The position numbers and the translations under genes were made by a program. Below, piece by piece: positions 1 through 11,490 of a stretch of DNA of 64,000 bases; position 1 is the stretch's first letter; the number at the start of each line of letters is the position of its first letter. A model generated the notes under the pieces. That model searched no databases and was not told where the DNA came from. It was given only the letters and a program-made list of their open reading frames with translations. The DNA comes from Endomychus coccineus (Eukaryota > Arthropoda > Insecta > Coleoptera > Endomychidae): NCBI GenBank assembly GCA_958510875.1, contig OY294069.1:165043111-165107110 (forward strand). Reading direction: 5' to 3'.

Positions 1-1567
1 TATCTGTAAACTTGATAAGATTCCCGCGTTCTCATTAAGAAATTTGTCAAACAAATTCTGAATCAGCGTATCGAGGCAAGGCATAAAAACAGCAGACCGA
101 AAGTACAATTCAACAGAGTCTGTTTGATAATTGGAACGAGTTGTTTGCTTAGACGTGAGTCTCGGAACTTTCAGCTCCATATCGAATGTATCGTTTGCAA
201 GCTTTTCAGCTGCTATAAAAATTTTGCTGAACGATACTTCTGCAGTTTTTCGTTCTTCTTGAAGCATATTCACGATTTCGTGAACATGCTCTACTGCTGA
301 TGCCAAATCACGTGACTTTTCTTGCAGTTGAACTGACAAAGGAAGCGTGAAGCTGAAAAGTCTGTTACAAACCAAGAGACTGACGAGAAACTCACTTTTC
401 TTAACTGCTGCAAGTAAGCAGGCCGCAGTTTTCGAAATAGCCCAAGATTTTTCTGAAATTTCTTCTAATCCCATGTGGATGATTTGAAACAGTTCTACAA
501 AAGTATGCTGTCATATCGTTCGATGAATCTTGTTTCGCAAAGACGAATAAGCCTCTTCTTTTTACTCTCCGGAACATGTTCTTGGATGAGATCTTGAAGA
601 ATTTTCGTCGCATAAGCGTGGTTTCTGAATAAGTTCACGACATCGTTCACAATCCCAAGGCAATTTCGAACAGGTGGAACTGACATGGCATTTGACAATG
701 CGAGATTCAAACGATGGCTATAACAATGAACGTACATCATCAATGGGTACAGATTCTTCATTCTCGCCTGGATGCCATTGACATGACCAGACATGTTGCG
801 TGCTCCATCGTAACCTTGACCAATGCATTTTTTCATTTCGAGGCTCAACTCTTTACAACGTTTCAGGAGAGCTTCAGTTATTTTTTCAGAAGTCTGGTTG
901 TAAATCGGTACAAATCCTACAAAATCTTCACGAATAATCAGTTTTTGCGCAAGTCATCGTCGAAGTCCAGGTATCTGAACCATACTGACATTTGTTCAGT
1001 TCCTGATATATCCATGGTTTCATCCCCGAGCAAGGTGAAACATGGTGCATTATTAACTTTCTGAATAATTTTCCTAATGATAATGTCAGAGCATATCTGA
1101 ATAATTTCATTCTGAATATCTGGACTCATGTATTCGGCATTTTTCGGATGATTGAGAACGTGTTTTTCCAAACTTACATCCCCGGAATCGATTCGAAATC
1201 GCAAAAGAGCTCGGAATTTTCCATCATTCCGTTGTGATCTTATCAATGACAAAGGTCCACTATCGTTATCGCCTCTCAAGGGCAAATCTTGCTCAGCACA
1301 AAAAATAATGGTTCTTATTATTGGTATGATAGCTGCTCTATTTTCTTTTTTTTCCTTGGCTTGCTGCTTATCCATTAGAGACATAATATCTAATCGTTTT
1401 CCTGAAGATACCTCAAGAAAAGTTTTGGCAAACTCGGCACAAGTCTTGTGATATTCTTTGTTTGCATGCTTTCTAAAATCTTCCCTCGCGTTTTTCCAAT
1501 TGCTATAGCAGCTATAGCAGGGAAATTTCAAACACCAGTAAACTGTGTGAAACCAACACTTGTCTAG
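1..1567 (-). pseudogene. hAT transposase (DUF4371 / ZMYM1-like), frameshifted
   Basis: Read on the minus strand, the relic starts with a degenerate TTF-type zinc-finger stretch near 1500-1560. A DUF4371 region follows at about 938-1531, with GDETMDISGTEQMS as the first acidic motif (LLGDE). The second frame (495 to about 937) carries GQGYDGARNMSG and HCYSHRLNLALSNA, hallmarks of the hAT catalytic fold. The third frame runs open from about 505 to position 1 and contains ISKTAACLLAAVKKSEFLVS and RLTSKQTTRSNYQ, which match the alpha-helical insertion region of this family. Two single-base frameshifts (near 950 and 505) break the protein. The C-terminal dimerisation domain would lie beyond the window start. 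Confidence 0.85.
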
Positions 1568-1678
1568 TAAAAGCGTATTTTATGTTTCACAAGCAATTTT
1601 TGATGATCGGATTCGAGATAATCGATCCAGATCAAAAAGTAATCTTCTGTTCAAATGTTCTAACAGAGATATTATATA

Positions 1679-2230
1679 CAGGGTGTCCTCGAACTGCGTG
1701 GCCAAAATAAAGCCGAAGATTCTTTGATTCGAAAAAAAGTTGATGAGCCTTTTTACTTTTGCCTCAAGTGTCTTGTTTACCCGGTAGAGGGCTTCAAAAT
1801 TGCAAAAACAATTTTGTTTTTTCGGTATAACTTGAGAACGTGATGAAGAACTTTTACAATATTTAGCAGGTGAGTTACTGTCAATAATGGCCATTTTTGA
1901 GAGTGGAGCACAGAGCCTTAGAGACCATAGAAATGGCTCAAACTTGAGGATGTAACGGGAAAAGTGTCCAGAACTTTTTTGTGGTCAATGTAATTCACTC
2001 GATATTTTTTATGTAGATAGCTTGTCTAATTTGAAAACTTTTCTTCGAGTCTCTGCAATTTTGGCTTACTAATTTTATTTGATTAAAATACCTTAGTTGC
2101 CTTTGCTTTTCTAATGTCATTTTGGCATTTGAAGAATTTATTCTCAAAACTGTCAGTTTTCACTTTGCTTTCCGTAAAAATTTTATAAAATTATGGCTCA
2201 AAATTTCACTAACACTGAAATGGTTGATAT
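1679..2230. repeat. Left terminal inverted repeat of the mariner-like element
   Basis: This arm of about 0.55 kb is repeated in inverse orientation at 3285-3880. Shared stretches include the extreme end, the GAGTCTCTGCAATTTTGG segment near 2051, and the region around the transposase ATG (ATGGCTCAAAATTTCAC at 2193). Confidence 0.88.
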
Positions 2231-3203
2231 GTTATTGATTTATGGACTTTGTCGTTGCAATGGCCGGAGAAGGGAAAGATATCCGCATCGCAGATGGACA
2301 AGAAGGACGTTAGAGCTCGAAGAAGCGATACTGAAAGCGGTTGAAACTGAACCTGGGATAAGCACACTACGTTTGGGACTTCGTATTGGAGCCTCAAAAT
2401 CATTAGTTTATAATGTACTGAAAGAAGAACTGTTGTATCCCTATCATATTAAAACAGTTCAAGACTTATTGCCCATGGATCCAGGTCATCGGCTAGATTT
2501 CTGTCGGCTTATTGTCCAAAGACAAAATGCAAACCCCAATTTTTGTAGAATTCTGTTCACGGACGAAGATACTTTCACGAGATGTGGTCTTTTAACCTCC
2601 ATAATGAACATTTCTATGCTGATGAAAATCCTCATGAAACGGAAGTTACATATTTTCAGAATAAAACTAAAATCAATGTTTGGGTTGGAATTGTGGATAA
2701 CTTTATTATTGGCCCTACCGTTATACCCGATCGATTGAACGGGGAGAACTACGTGAACTTTTTGGAACAAAGGCTACTTGAACTGTTGGAAGACTAGCCC
2801 TTACACATTCGTCGTGGCCTGGTTTATCCATGATGGTGCACCTCCTCATTTCACATTAGCTGTGAGGCGACATTTGAATGCGGAATATCCAGATCGCTGG
2901 ATAGGTAGAGGACACGATGCACCAGTGAACTGGCCGGCCCGCTCCCCTGATTTGACGCTCTGCGACTTCTTTCTATGGGGCGCTTTGAAGTCGAAAGTTT
3001 ATGCAGCTCCAGTAAACACACGAGAGGAATTGTTGCAACGAATTAATCATGAAGCGGATTCATTGAAGAATGATCCTGAAGTACTAGCCAGAGTTCAATC
3101 CAATTTCTTGAAACGAATTAATTTGTGTATTCAGGAAAATGGGCAACATTTCGAACAATTGATGCCTAAGCGATTTCCCAAAAAGTTTTGTTGTTTCTTT
3201 TAA
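2193..3203 (+). pseudogene. Mariner/IS630-like transposase (insect DUF4817-type helix-turn-helix), two frameshifts
   Basis: The ATG at 2193 opens a protein whose N-terminus (MAQNFTNTEMVDMLLIYG) matches the insect helix-turn-helix called DUF4817. The first catalytic Asp is in ILFTDEDTFTRCG. The frame shifts near 2580 and continues with FNLHNEHFYADENPHETE and INVWVGIVDNFIIGP. It shifts again near 2795 and continues with FIHDGAPPHF (second Asp) and WPARSPDLTLCDFFLWG (third Asp), leaving 43 residues between the last two catalytic Asps. All three acidic residues are still visible. It belongs to the same family as the relics at 49610-49870 and 62190-63132. The frameshifts make it a pseudogene. Confidence 0.9.
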
Positions 3204-3284
3204 TTTAGCATTTGTTTTTCCTAAATAATCACATCGTTTCCCCATTTCTATTGTTTTTATTATTCGTGTTTTACCGAGATATTA

Positions 3285-3880
3285 ACCATTTCAGTGTTAG
3301 TGAAATTTTGAGCCATAATTTTATAAAATTTGTACGGAAAGCAAAGTAAAAACTGACAGTTTTGAGGATAAATTCTCCAAATGCCAAAATGACATTAGAA
3401 AAGCAAAGGCAACTAAGGTATTTTAATCAAGTAAAATTAGTAAGCCAAAATTGCAGAGACTCGAAAATTAATTTTTTCAAGCTAATCCGTTGATTTTATC
3501 AAAATTTTCTAAGAGTAAGAAAAGTTTTCAACTTAGATAAGCTATCTACATAAAAAATATAGAGTGAATTACATCGACCACAAAAAAGTTCTGGACACTT
3601 TTCCCGTTACATCCTCAAGTTTGAGCCATTTCTATGGTATCTAAGGTTCTATGCTCCACTCTCAAAAACGGCTATTATTGACAGTAACTCACCTGCCAAA
3701 TATTGTAAAAGTCCTCCATCACGTTCTCAAGTTATACCGAAAAAACAAAATTATTATTGCAATTTTACCCTCTACCGGGTAAACAAGACACTTGAGGCAA
3801 AAGTAAAAAGGCTCATCAACTTTTTTTCGAATCAAAGAATCTTCGGTTTTATTTTAGCCACGCAGTTCGAGGACAGCCTG
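3285..3880. repeat. Right terminal inverted repeat of the mariner-like element
   Basis: Inverse copy of 1679-2230. It holds about 45 extra bases near 3470-3535. Read on the minus strand it carries a second copy of the transposase start codon and first codons (ATG complement at about 3314). Confidence 0.88.
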
Positions 3881-4038
3881 TATGTCTCACAGGCGTGAAG
3901 TTGTCATAAAAAATATGGTTTGTTATCGATAGACATATCTTTAAAACATGATTGACATCTTTAGGAAAATTTTAGGGTTCACGGAATTTTGGGGGGGGGG
4001 GGCGGTCCCGTCGGGCCCTACGGCTGGTTACGGGCCTG

Positions 4039-4770
4039 TCGCAAGTGTATCGATTATTTTCAAAATCTTGATGACAAAAATGTAATCTAAAACTAGCAAA
4101 GGGTAGGCACCTGTCTAGATGTGTAGTGTAAATATGAATAATGATTCGATAAAAGTGTGTTTCTCGAGCAAGGACATCAAAAGCGTAAAACGTAAATTTA
4201 ATTTATATAATTCAATTAATATATCCGTTAACAAAAGAGTACCAATAATACCATTCTAATTCATATATTTACAATGAAAACACTCACATTACTAATGGAA
4301 ATCTGAACAAAAAAAGTTCAGTCCTAAAAGAATATACAAATCGACACCGAATGCTATTATTATTAACGTACAAACGAGCAAATTGAAATATGACTCAGCT
4401 TCCGCAACGATTTATCATTGAAAGTGGTATAGAAGAATTCCATTCTCAGATAGATTCAAGCAATTATAATGCAGAAATCGCTCTATTTCCGATTTCTTGA
4501 ATGAAAAGTGATTATGTTGAGTTATTGAAATGTTTATCTTATTGTGAATAAATTTGCAGAATCTTGGAATACCAGAACCACGAAGAGCAGTATATGCGAA
4601 ATCCAAAAAAAAACAATTGAATATTTTTAAAGGCTAACTTGGTGGTATTAATATCAATTTTATGTATGCTTGAACCAGCTTTGTATGAATTAAAATGAAT
4701 GGAGTAAGATGTTTTGAGGAAATTAGGAATTGAATTGTGATCACTAGGACGACGAAGGAACCGTACAAGA
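4039..4770. other. A+T-rich spacer, no recognised feature
   Basis: No convincing coding stretch, repeat terminus or RNA gene was seen. It separates the first hAT element from the hAT copy starting at 4771. Confidence 0.6.
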
Positions 4771-6711
4771 CAGTGGCGGCTCGTGAACTTTTTGAGAGAG
4801 GAGGCTGGACATAAAAAGTTTTTGTGAAAATTTACTATATTCAGTCAATTAATTTAACCTTCGCGCAGCGACCGTACCAGCTACTTCAGTGACAAAATTA
4901 ATTGTTACCCAGCAAGAACCAACGTGGAGGTATAGAGTTTCTCTTGCCCACACATTTTTTTTCGTTCGTTTTTCATTTTTTTGGGATTTTTAATTTTTTT
5001 CTTTTTTTTTTGGAATTTTTCATATTTTTTTTTTTTTATTAATTTTATCAACTTTTTTATATATTAACGAAATTCTACGGTCTTTAATTTGCGAAAAATG
5101 ATCAATAATATTATCATAAAATGTACCTATCATTATGTTTTAAGTGTTTTACTAAATCTTTTTCAATAGATATTAAACTAACATTGTATAAACGATTTTG
5201 GCCCATTGTATTTCGCATGTAAGTTTTAATTCGTTTGAGAGTAGAAAATGTTCTCTCTACCGATGCCGACGTGACAGGAATGGTGACTGTCAAACAAAGT
5301 AGTTTATAAAACTGAGGTAAAACTTGTTGCAAATCATTGTCTATCATATATTTTATCATATCGGCGTGACTGTCGTACTGGCCTAAAATATCTTTATCCC
5401 AGTATACAACGCATAATTCATTGTGCAGCGCTATTTTATCAAAAAAATTATATTTTAGAACTAAGTTATCTGAAAGTGTATTGAGAAACTCTTTTGAAAA
5501 AGATTCGAAAAATCTTGTATTCGTCAAATCGAAAAACTTCAATTCATGTAAATCGGAAAATGGAATCTCAATATTTGACCTTTAATAGTATCTAAAATTT
5601 CATAAAAAAGTTGTTTATAATGTAGTTTCTTGTCTACCAAATTATATGTTTTCCTCCTTTTCACGGGAGAAACCTCATCGGTTGAATAATTTCCAAATAA
5701 AATATTAAAATGAAATTCTGTATAACGGAAACTTGAAATTTTATCAATGAGATGTGTTAAACGATCTCTTGAATGAATTATATTAGTGAATTTGTGTTGT
5801 AAAATTTGAAAAATAAGATCAGTTTGTTCAAATATTAATTTAAAAGTACCAAGAAAAAACAAAAATTCTTCATTTTCTAAATAAGATTTTAAAGCAACAG
5901 CAGCATTTAATGAAACCTGATCTGTTGAAAAGTCATCACTGTTTAATATAAAATCAAATGTTTCAATTAATTTGTCTTTATTTTTATGGATGGTAAACTA
6001 AACATTGCACGTGATGTAAAATTCCATCGAGTTCGAGCATTACAGGGAATTCTGTTTCCTACTATGTTATTTAAAACTTACGTTCGTTTGTTTGAAGACC
6101 GTTTAAATGTCCCGCCATTACAGATGCCGTCGTAAGTCTGATTTATTCGCAAAGTCGATCCGTTGAAATGTTTCCATTAAAAAATTGAATAAATTGACCG
6201 CTGTTCTTCTCGAACTAACATCGTAGAACCCTAATAATCTTTCCACTAGTTGTCCATTTTTACAATTAATAATTTACCGAACAGACGAATTCTAATCTAA
6301 CCTTATTTCGCGTGGTGTCACTCAACCATTATACCCGCATAAAACAGAACAAGCACTGACGCAATACGCATGTGTCGTATTCCGTACCACACCGACTGTA
6401 CTGAACTTAAAGGCGGGCGGCAGGATAGCCTCCAGAGGGTGTTGCCATTTTCGCTGTTTCACGCTATTTGGCGATTGACTGGTCGGAAAAACGGCAACTG
6501 TGTTGAACAACACATGCTCAGCGTTTGAGATATATATAGAGTCTAGCCTCAAGGCACTGTTGCCAGATTAAAAATAACTACTGAGAACGGGGAATTGATT
6601 GTAAAATTTAAAAAATTATTAGAGAAACAGGAAATAAAATGAAGAATGATCAACTAGATAAACTTGTGAGGAGGCTGAGCCTCCTTAGCCTCCTTCGAGG
6701 AGCCGCCACTG
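4771..6711 (-). mobile_element. Short hAT element, copy A
   Basis: The ends are CAGTGGCGGCTC (from 4771) and its inverse ending at 6711. About 1.9 kb, transposase remnant on the minus strand. It is nearly the same sequence as copy B (9526-11231) in the opposite orientation, with about 240 extra bases at roughly 4850-5095 including T-rich runs. Possible target duplications are imperfect: TACAAGA precedes the left end and also follows the right end, but after an extra GAC. The element keeps only the C-terminal part of the transposase, so it looks like an internally deleted, non-autonomous derivative. Confidence 0.85.
5114..5862 (-). pseudogene. hAT transposase C-terminal part with dimerisation domain (copy A)
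   Basis: The upstream frame (5539-5862) encodes a helical segment containing KLHYKQLFYEILDTIKGQI. The downstream frame (5114-5542) contains TSASVERTFSTLKRIKTYM, the signature of the hAT C-terminal dimerisation domain (ZMYM1-like branch), followed by MGQNRLYNVSLISIEKDL. The frames abut with a one-base shift around ATGAATTG at about 5539-5546. The same shift is present in copy B, so it predates the duplication. The catalytic N-terminal half is missing. Confidence 0.85.
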
Positions 6712-8926
6712 GACTACAAGAAGGCATCCATAGACAGACATTCTTGGTCACTGCCGACCCTGAAAGGTTTCACAGGAGCATGACTAGGTACATAGTCTCC
6801 TCTATTCAGGTCAGCACCTTCACCACGTGACCATCGTGCCACATGACCGATTCAAGCCTGAAATGTTTAATGGAGACTACCATTGAAGATTATCGTGCTC
6901 AATACAGTGAAAATGAAGAGCTAATAAATTGAATTCATTTGCAGTGCAAACAAGTATAGTTTAATAGATTTAGTGGCAATTCAATAGCGACTAGAGCAAT
7001 TCAAAGAGACTCTTCCGTTCCCAATGAATGTTCGATCCCCTATAGCAACGCAATCCTTTCAAGCAACTCAATCAAATATGGAAACGACCAAAATTAATAA
7101 TTTCTCAGTAAATTTTCTTTGCTTTTGAGAAAAATTTAGGTTCGAAAATTCATCTGAACATACTGGGCGATTGACAAATAACACACCACACAAAGCGAAA
7201 ACTCTCATTGAACTTTTCAAGTAAGAATAATTATACAATAATATAACTTAAGTTATATTGTCTATGATTATGTGCAAGATTGCTGACTGGAAGAGCTTAA
7301 TCATCTGCAGTACAAGTTTTATGCTGAAAAGATGCACCTAAAATAACTGGCAGATAATCTGCCCTGTAACTTTATCTGCAGGTTTCCTAACTGGAACTTT
7401 ATTTGCCAGATGAAAAGGTCGAGCCTAGAGTGTCTCGAGATGTTGACGATATGTTAGAATTTAATAGTGCTCTTGTGAAACCGAATCTATAAGGAAACGA
7501 AGACTCAATCATTCTGATCATTTTGCATCAAGACAATGAACATAATTGGAAACTAAAATGGAAAAGCAACCATTCAAATATTATGTGCTATTAAATGTGT
7601 AACTCAAAGAAATCTAGAATTAGGTGTGTAGTCGTGTATTACAATGAATAAACCTATAGGGTATACAAGAGTAGTAATAAAACACTAGGTGGTAATATGA
7701 TAATAACGTTGCTCCTAAAATTTCTCAAATGTGACGTAACCTACCCGTCCCCCAAATAAATTGCTTAACTACATGAGGAAATATCGATTTCAATCGACGG
7801 AAGATAGTTCTAGTATTTAGTCAACGTTACTAAATAAAATTTTATGGTTATACTTATTTAGAATTGGTGTTCGTATGATCTTGAGGAAGTGTATGCCTTT
7901 TAATAGGGCGGCTGGTTTATCGACTAATTTTATTTAGTTCGTTATTTATTTCAGCTTATCGTCATTAAAATCACTATAAACATACACACAGAACGAGCAT
8001 ATGCTTCTTGTTCCTGGGTAAAGCTGTGTAACTGCGTCTTCAAACTCGATTTAGGTCACCACCAGTGTATGGTGTAAATGCGTATTGTTATATTGCTTCG
8101 ACATGATCATTATGTGTGTTTATGAAAGGGAACTGAATGAATGTTCTAGCAATGAATACAATATAAGATGGAGTCACAATGCAAAGAACAAGAACCCCTT
8201 CGTTCTGTTTTAATTCGGATTGGCACACAATATTATCATTAACTTTTTAGGTCATTCATGGTATTTACTTGAACTATTAAAAATTACATTGGAAAAACTA
8301 ACGATACTATTCATATACGTAAGTTAAATAATTTATGATGTATTTTTTAAAAGCAAGACATTGGGGCGAGAAATTAGGCAGCTTGTAGATAATAACAACA
8401 TACCATAGATAATCTCCAACGATTTAATGTAGAATATAAGAAAAATCTGTGAATACGGAATGGCAAATATGAATGAGATGCTGAAACGAATGAAGCCTCT
8501 TATGAAGGAACGGTGAGGTACATATCTACACGTAGACTGAGGTCATTGGTGATTGTTGGTACACCTAAACATATTCAGTATATCAAGAGGCACATAATGA
8601 ATCTTACAATGTTAAACTCATTCTCACAAATTCTTCGCAAATCCAAACTGTAAGAATTTACTCCATTTCCTAAAGGAATCAAAGCTATTGCCCTACATAT
8701 GAACTATAATCAACAAATAACAAATTTCCGGTTGGGAGAAGTGATCTCGCAGGCGTGGGATTAGCTTTGGTTGCAAAATTAGGCCGACGTTAGATAATGA
8801 AAATGAATGAAACAAATTTACTTATATTACTCGAATTATGTGGGCGTTTGTGGAAAATTACTATACGATAGAATAAACGTGATCAGTCGTTGAACATCTC
8901 ACATGACCAAGCCCAACCTTCTAAAC
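6712..8926. other. Spacer without recognised genes
   Basis: A+T-rich sequence between hAT copy A and the third hAT relic. I found no coding stretch with family motifs, no long inverted repeat and no tRNA-like promoter boxes. Confidence 0.55.
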
Positions 8927-9517
8927 CAGAGGTCTCCAAACTTTCCAGCCTTAGGGCCATACTGTTTACTCCAGTAAGTTCCAAGCTCCAAAACTCGATA
9001 CTGAACAAGAGACTGCAACTCGTGGCAGCTTTCGCGTGGCTCTGGAAATTGCGAAACGTAGAAAACCGTTCACCGATGGGGTAATGATGAAAGAATGCGT
9101 AATTTCAGTAGCCGAAGAAATGTGCCCCGAAAAAGTAAATTTATTCGAAACTGTCAGTTTGTCAGCAAACACCGTGGCTCGGAGGGTAGCAGACATCGCA
9201 GAAAATATATTATCTCAACTGTGACAAAAATGGACAACTTCTGTGGTTTTCTCTGGCTTTGGACGAGTCAACGGATGTGTCAGATACTGCTCAGGTGTTG
9301 ATTTTCATTCGAAGAGTAGATAAAAGGTATGAAGTGTATGAAGAACTTCTTGAAATCTATTACTACTGATGGAGGCAAAAACATGTGCGGTAAAAATAAA
9401 GGAGTCTCTTGTGTCAAAGGCTGTAAAAAATGATGGTGGTTTAAAACCATTAGTCTTACATTGTATCATTCTTCAACAGTCCTTGGGCGGGAAACGTTTG
9501 GATATGTTGGAAGTTTT

Positions 9518-9525
9518 AAAACCAG
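9518..9525. repeat. Target-site duplication of hAT copy B (left)
   Basis: AAAACCAG directly before the left terminus; an identical octamer follows the right terminus at 11232-11239. Confidence 0.93.
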
Positions 9526-11231
9526 CAGTGGCGGCTCCTCGAAGGAGGCTAAGGAGGCTCAGCCTCCTCACAAATTTATCTTGTTGATCATTCTTCATTC
9601 TATATCCTGTTTCTCTAATAATTTTTTAAATTTTACAATTAATTCCCCGTTCTCAGTAGTTATTTTTAATCTGGCAACAGTGGCCAGAGGCTAGATTCTC
9701 TATATATCTCAAACGCTGAGCATGTGTTGTTCAACACAGTTGCCGTTTTTCCGACCAGTCAATCGCCAAATAGCGTGAAACAGCGAAAACGGCAACATCC
9801 TCTGGAGGCTAGCCTGCCGCCCGCCTTTAAGTTCAGTACGAGTACAGTCGGTGTGGTACGGAATACGACACATGCGTGTTGCATCAGTGCTTGTTTTGTT
9901 TTATGCGGGTATAATGGTTGAGTGACACCACGCGAAATAAGGTTAGATTAGAATTCGTCTGTTCGGTAAATTATTAATTGTAAAAATGGACAACTAGTGG
10001 AAAGATTTTTAGGGTTCTACGATGTTAGTTCGGGAAGAACAGCGGTCAATTTATTCAATTTTTTAATGGAAACATTTCAACGATTCGACTTTGCAAATAA
10101 ATCAGACTTACGACGGCATCTGTAATGGAGGGACATTTAAACGGTCTTCAAACAAACGAACGTAAGTTTTAAATAACATAGTAGGAAACAGAATTCCCTG
10201 TAATGCTCGAACTCGATGAAATTTTACATCACGTGCAATGTTTAGTTTACCATCCATAAAAATAAAGACAAATTAATTGAAACATTTGATTTTATATTAA
10301 ACAGTGATGACTTTTCAACAGATCAGGTTTAATTAAATGCTGCTGTTGGTTTAAAATCTTATTTAGAAAATGAAGAATTTTTGTTTTTTCTTGATACTTT
10401 TAAATTAATATTAGAACAAACTGATCTTATTTTTCAAATTTTACAACATAAATTCACTAATATAATTTATTCAAGAGATCGTTTAGAACATCTCATTGAT
10501 AAAATTTCAAGTTTCCGTTATACAGAATTTAATTTTAATATTTTATTTGGAAATTATTCAACTGATGAGGCTTCTCCCGTGAAAAGCAGGAAAACATATA
10601 ATTTGGTAGACAAGAAACTACATTATAAACAACTTTTTTATGAAATTGTAGATACTATTAAAGGTCAAATATTGAGATTCGATTTTCCGATTTACATGAA
10701 TTGAAGTTTTTCGATTTGAGGAATAGAAGATTTTTCGAATCTTTTTCAAAAGAGTTTCTCAATACACTTTCAGATAACTTAGTTCTAAAATATAATTTTT
10801 TTGATAAAATAGCGCTGCACAATGAATTATGCGTTGTATACTGGGATAAAGATATTTTAGGCCAGTACGACAGTCACGCCGATATGATAAAATATATGAT
10901 AGATAATGATTTGCAACAAGTCTTACCTCAGTTTTATAAACTACTTTGTTTGACAGTCACCATTCCTGTCACGTCGGCATCGGTGGAGAGATCATTTTCT
11001 ACTCTCAAACGAATTAAAACATACATGCGAAATACAATGGGCCAAAATCGTTTATACAATGTTAGTTTAATATCTATTGAAAAAGATCTAGTAAAACACT
11101 TAAAACATAATGATACATTTTATGATAATATTATTGCGCGAAGGTTAAATTAATTGACTGAATATAGTATATTTTTACAAAAACGTTTTATTTCCAGCCT
11201 CCTCTCTCAAAAAGTTCACGAGCCGCCACTG
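9526..11231 (+). mobile_element. Short hAT element, copy B, with perfect 8-bp target duplication
   Basis: The ends are CAGTGGCGGCTC (9526) and its inverse (ending 11231), flanked by an exact 8-bp direct repeat AAAACCAG at 9518-9525 and 11232-11239, the duplication length expected of hAT. It is about 1.7 kb, in the opposite orientation to copy A, and lacks about 240 bases present near the 3' end of copy A. The insertion interrupts another hAT transposase relic. Confidence 0.95.
10381..11153 (+). pseudogene. hAT transposase C-terminal part with dimerisation domain (copy B)
   Basis: Two frames, 10381-10704 and 10701-11153, encode the same protein segments as copy A with few substitutions. The signature TSASVERSFSTLKRIKTYM marks the hAT dimerisation domain. 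The junction of the frames at about 10701 shows the same one-base shift as copy A. The catalytic domain is absent. The last residues (NIIARRLN) run into the 3' end sequence, where copy A has its extra 240 bases. Confidence 0.85.
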
Positions 11232-11239
11232 AAAACCAG
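11232..11239. repeat. Target-site duplication of hAT copy B (right)
   Basis: AAAACCAG directly after the right terminus; matches 9518-9525. Confidence 0.93.
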
Positions 11240-11490
11240 TCATATCAGTTGTTAATTTCATCAGATTCACTGGGCTGAAAATGACTTACCATATCATACT
11301 GCCATACATTGGCTTAGTTGCGGAAAAGTCCTTCAGCGCATTTTTGAACTTCGAGCAGTGATCGAAAATTTTTTGAATACAAAATTACAAAACAGCGAAT
11401 GGCTGTGGAAGTTAGCATTCTATGTCGATTTGACAAAACATATGAACGAACTGAATTTTAAATTGCAAGAAAAAAATATATTTAGCAATT

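Larger units (their letters stand above)
1679..3880 (+). mobile_element. Mariner/Tc1-like element with long terminal inverted repeats
   Basis: The left end CAGGGTGTCCTCGAACTGCG (from 1679) matches the inverted right end CAGGCTGTCCTCGAACTGCG (ending 3880). TA dinucleotides flank both sides (1677-1678 and 3881-3882), as expected for IS630/Tc1/mariner elements. The 2.2-kb element sits inside the leader of the hAT element. Its arms are unusually long and include the first codons of its own transposase. The transposase is frameshifted, so this copy is not autonomous. Boundaries are read directly from the sequence. Confidence 0.92.
1..4038 (-). mobile_element. hAT element (DUF4371/ZMYM1-like), cut by window start and by a mariner insertion
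   Basis: The right terminus at 4024-4038 reads inward as CAGGCCCGTAACCAG, a typical hAT end beginning CAG. Transposase remnants lie on the minus strand at 1-1567. Between them is leader sequence (3883-4038 and 1568-1676), split by the mariner-like element at 1679-3880. A run of 12 G at 3991-4002 lies just inside the terminus. The other end lies beyond position 1, so total length and target duplication cannot be seen. The superfamily is well supported by protein motifs and terminus together; the element is inactive because its transposase is frameshifted and interrupted. Confidence 0.85.
9006..11480 (+). pseudogene. hAT transposase related to SCAND3/GTF2IRD2-type proteins, disrupted
   Basis: Before the insertion the frames read FRVALEIAKRRKPFTDG, then FSLALDESTDVSDTAQV (first acidic motif) and TTDGGKNMCG (second motif region). 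After the insertion they resume with DLPYHTAIHWLSCGKVLQR and EWLWKLAFYVDLTKHMNEL. These match the transposase-derived region shared by SCAND3, GTF2IRD2 and ZBED-like proteins. Several frameshifts and stops (for example near 9222) and the 1.7-kb insertion at 9526-11231 destroy the gene. The C-terminal dimerisation domain is absent. Confidence 0.82.
8927..11490 (+). mobile_element. Third hAT relic (SCAND3/GTF2IRD2-like), split by hAT copy B
   Basis: The left end at 8927 reads CAGAGGTCTCCAAACTTTCC, resembling hAT termini of the Charlie/Buster type. Coding remnants follow on the plus strand to 9525 and resume at 11240-11480. The matching right terminus was not found, so the end is approximate. 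Copy B inserted later, as shown by its 8-bp target duplication within this coding region. Confidence 0.72.

Noticed and set aside
3991..4002. Run of 12 G as a possible structural (G-quadruplex) element
   Set aside because: A single homopolymer run next to a hAT terminus; more likely slippage or a sequencing problem.
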